NCBI RefSeq assembly: GCF_022828475.1
Contig: NZ_CP059557.1
Location: 558,001-622,000 of the forward strand
Direction: 5' to 3'
Source: Saccharopolyspora gloriosae
GTDB taxonomy: Bacteria; Actinomycetota; Actinomycetes; Mycobacteriales; Pseudonocardiaceae
Length of the DNA stretch: 64,000 nucleotides
Made by a program: the position numbers and the translations under genes. This document shows, one piece after another, positions 62,575 through 64,000 of this stretch. The notes beneath the pieces are model-generated. The model saw only the letters and a list, made by a program, of their open reading frames with translations. It was not told where the DNA came from and did not search any database. The number at the start of each line of letters is the position of its first letter. Position 1 is the stretch's first letter.

Positions 62575-63441
62575 GTGCTGGAGCAGCTGAACGAGGCCCT
62601 GGAGCACATCGAGAGGCACCTCGATCAGACCGTCGAAGCGGCTGAGCTGGCGCGGATCGCGGCGACGTCGGAGTACCACTTCCGGCGGATGTTCTCGGCG
62701 CTGTCGGGGATGCCGCTGTCGGAGTACATCCGACGCAGGCGGCTCACCATCGCCGGCGCCGAGGTGCTCGAAGGGAAGCGGACGCTGCTGGACATCGCGG
62801 TGCGCTACGGCTACGGCTCCGGCGAGGGGTTCGCGCGGGCGTTCCGCGCGGTGCACGGCGTCGGACCGGGTGAAGCGCGGCGCGACGGTGCCTCGCTGAA
62901 TTCGCAGCAGCGGATCTCCTTCCGACTCACCGTTGAAGGGAGCGGCAACATGCGGTACCGGACAGTGGAACGGGACGAGTTCTTCGTGGTCGGCAAGAAG
63001 GCCAGGATTCCGCTCGTGCACCTGGGGATGAACCCGGCGATCGTCGAGCACATCAGGGGGATCGGACAGGACGAGCTGCGGCGCATCGAGGCCCTGTCCG
63101 ATCAGGAACCGGCGGGGATCATCGCGGTCACCGACAACGCCGACGACAGCCGCGAGGAAGGCACGGAACTCGACTACTACCACGGGGTGGTGGCCGGGAA
63201 GGCCGGTCCGGACGACCTCGATTCGCTGCGCGTTCCCGCCGGGACGTGGGCGGTGTTCGAGAGTTCCGGCCCGATGCCGCACTCGATCCAGTACCTGTGG
63301 CGGGACGTGTACACCGAGTGGTTCCCGTCGAATCCGTACCAGAGCCGGCCCGGTCCGCAGCTCCTCCGAACCGTGTTGTCGGAGGACGGCGAGCACGCCG
63401 ACGCCGAGCTGTGGATCGCGGTGGAGCGCACCGGGGCCTGA
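62575..63441 (+). CDS. AraC family regulator with GyrI-like effector domain
   Basis: The 288-residue protein has an N-terminal AraC DNA-binding domain: EAAELARIAATSEYHFRRMF for the first HTH and DIAVRYGYGSGEGFARAFRA for the second. A GyrI-like small-molecule domain follows from about residue 120 (VERDEFFVVGKKARI, ELDYYHGVVAG, VPAGTWAVFESSG). Such proteins (Rob/BmrR-like) sense hydrophobic compounds and activate efflux or stress genes. The GTG at 62575 follows GGAAGGAG. No target gene is adjacent. Confidence 0.9.
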   Translation: MLEQLNEALEHIERHLDQTVEAAELARIAATSEYHFRRMFSALSGMPLSEYIRRRRLTIAGAEVLEGKRTLLDIAVRYGYGSGEGFARAFRAVHGVGPGEARRDGASLNSQQRISFRLTVEGSGNMRYRTVERDEFFVVGKKARIPLVHLGMNPAIVEHIRGIGQDELRRIEALSDQEPAGIIAVTDNADDSREEGTELDYYHGVVAGKAGPDDLDSLRVPAGTWAVFESSGPMPHSIQYLWRDVYTEWFPSNPYQSRPGPQLLRTVLSEDGEHADAELWIAVERTGA

Positions 63442-63507
63442 CCGGAGGACGGCCGCGCGGCCGTTCACGGCTCAGCGACCGCCGAAGGGCTGGGGACGGA
63501 TTCCAGC

Positions 63508-63516
63508 TGTGGAAAA
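63508..63516. promoter_or_regulatory. DnaA-box-like variant
   Basis: TGTGGAAAA is one mismatch from the complement of the actinobacterial DnaA box. It lies just before a palindrome copy, as in the gap at 44897-45217. Confidence 0.3.
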
Positions 63517-63522
63517 CTCGCG

Positions 63523-63540
63523 CAATTTCCCGAGAAATCG
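63523..63540. repeat. 18-bp palindrome, copy 5
   Basis: CAATTTC and GAAATCG (6 of 7 pairs match) surround CCGA. Confidence 0.6.
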
Positions 63541-63630
63541 ATTGAACCCCACGTCGAGCCACATCGGATTATGAGCCTATGAGCTGGGGGTATGATCGTA
63601 TTTTGGGGAATTCTCGGAAAGTCGCCTCCG

Positions 63631-63648
63631 CAATTCATCGCAAAATTG
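63631..63648. repeat. 18-bp palindrome, copy 6
   Basis: CAATT and AATTG form the outer stem of a decayed copy, 108 bp from copy 5, just before the tsaD stop. Confidence 0.5.
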
Positions 63649-63678
63649 CGGGGGCGCTTTCCGTAATTGCTGTGGGGG

Positions 63679-64000
63679 TCAGTTCACCACGATGGTGTCG
63701 ACCGGGAGGCCCGGTGCGGCGGACAGGTCCAGGGGTGAGGGCTTCGCGCCGGAGGCGACGACGTGCGCACCGAGGGCGGCGATCATGGCGCCGTTGTCCG
63801 TGCACAGGCGGGGCTTCGGCACGCGCAGCGTGATGCCCGCCGCCGCGCAACGCTCGGCGGCCAGCGCCGACAGCCGCGAATTCGCCGCCACACCACCGGA
63901 AATGACCAGCGTGTCCACGCCGAGGTCCTGCGCGGCGCGCACCGCCTTGAAGGTGAGCACGTCGGCCACGGCCTCCTGGAACGAGGCGCACACGTCGGCG
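63679..64000 (-). CDS. tsaD: TsaD, tRNA threonylcarbamoyladenosine synthase, C-terminal part
   Basis: About 106 C-terminal residues are present; the gene continues beyond the right edge. [34 protein letters not shown] and [14 protein letters not shown] are the characteristic blocks of TsaD/Kae1. TsaD transfers the threonylcarbamoyl group to A37 of tRNAs together with TsaB and TsaE. It is on the minus strand, opposite to tsaE at 44429. Confidence 0.95.
   Translation of the reverse strand, partial: ADVCASFQEAVADVLTFKAVRAAQDLGVDTLVISGGVAANSRLSALAAERCAAAGITLRVPKPRLCTDNGAMIAALGAHVVASGAKPSPLDLSAAPGLPVDTIVVN

Overview
The window is high-GC actinobacterial DNA. GTG starts are common, actinomycete DUF397/DUF5753 regulator pairs occur twice, and an ESX-4-type type VII secretion locus abuts rplM-rpsI-glmM. 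This fits a Pseudonocardiales genome, for example a Saccharopolyspora relative. The order is inferred from gene content; the species cannot be fixed from the sequence alone.

Region 1 (1-11.3 kb) is housekeeping and transport: the 3' end of pdxH, an MFS exporter, an APC amino-acid permease, an aldose epimerase, an acyl-CoA dehydrogenase divergent from a TetR regulator with a palindromic operator between them, a PfkB sugar kinase, citrate synthase and a DNA photolyase.

Region 2 (11.4-28.8 kb) is a complete type VII secretion locus: an unknown protein and eccE on the minus strand, eccB and two candidate substrates on the plus strand, mycP and eccD on the minus strand, then fused three-ATPase eccC, an XRE/DUF397 insertion, an Hsp70-like Rv3446c-type accessory protein and two WXG100 proteins. 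It runs into rplM, rpsI and glmM (29-31.7 kb).

Region 3 (31.7-40 kb) has tiny membrane proteins and a second set of type VII substrate-like genes, including one long gene broken by an apparent 1-nt frameshift. A hydrolase that lacks its catalytic serine and glmS follow. Region 4 (40-45 kb) holds nnr, alr, an alpha/beta hydrolase and tsaE.

Region 5 (45-63.5 kb) interrupts the usual tsaE-tsaB-rimI-tsaD order. It carries a DedA protein, an IclR regulator divergent from malate synthase, a CitE-like aldolase, a GerW-like protein, an Arg/Ser-rich peptide followed by a Ser/Thr kinase, a second XRE/DUF397 module, a secreted subtilase, a GH43-like secreted protein, a urate-degradation operon with its permease, an HTH regulator, a thiamine-binding protein, glycerate kinase and an AraC regulator. 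Urate catabolism yields glyoxylate via allantoin, and malate synthase and glycerate kinase belong to routes that consume glyoxylate carbon, so this segment reads as a purine-salvage neighbourhood. The window ends in tsaD on the minus strand.

Three families of non-coding repeats fill many of the longer gaps: a structured element of about 170 bp (four copies), GAACGGACCGTTC palindromes in tandem arrays (five array loci plus a related glmS hairpin, all right of 39.7 kb), and an 18-bp palindrome (six copies). No tRNA, rRNA, IS element or CRISPR array was recognised.
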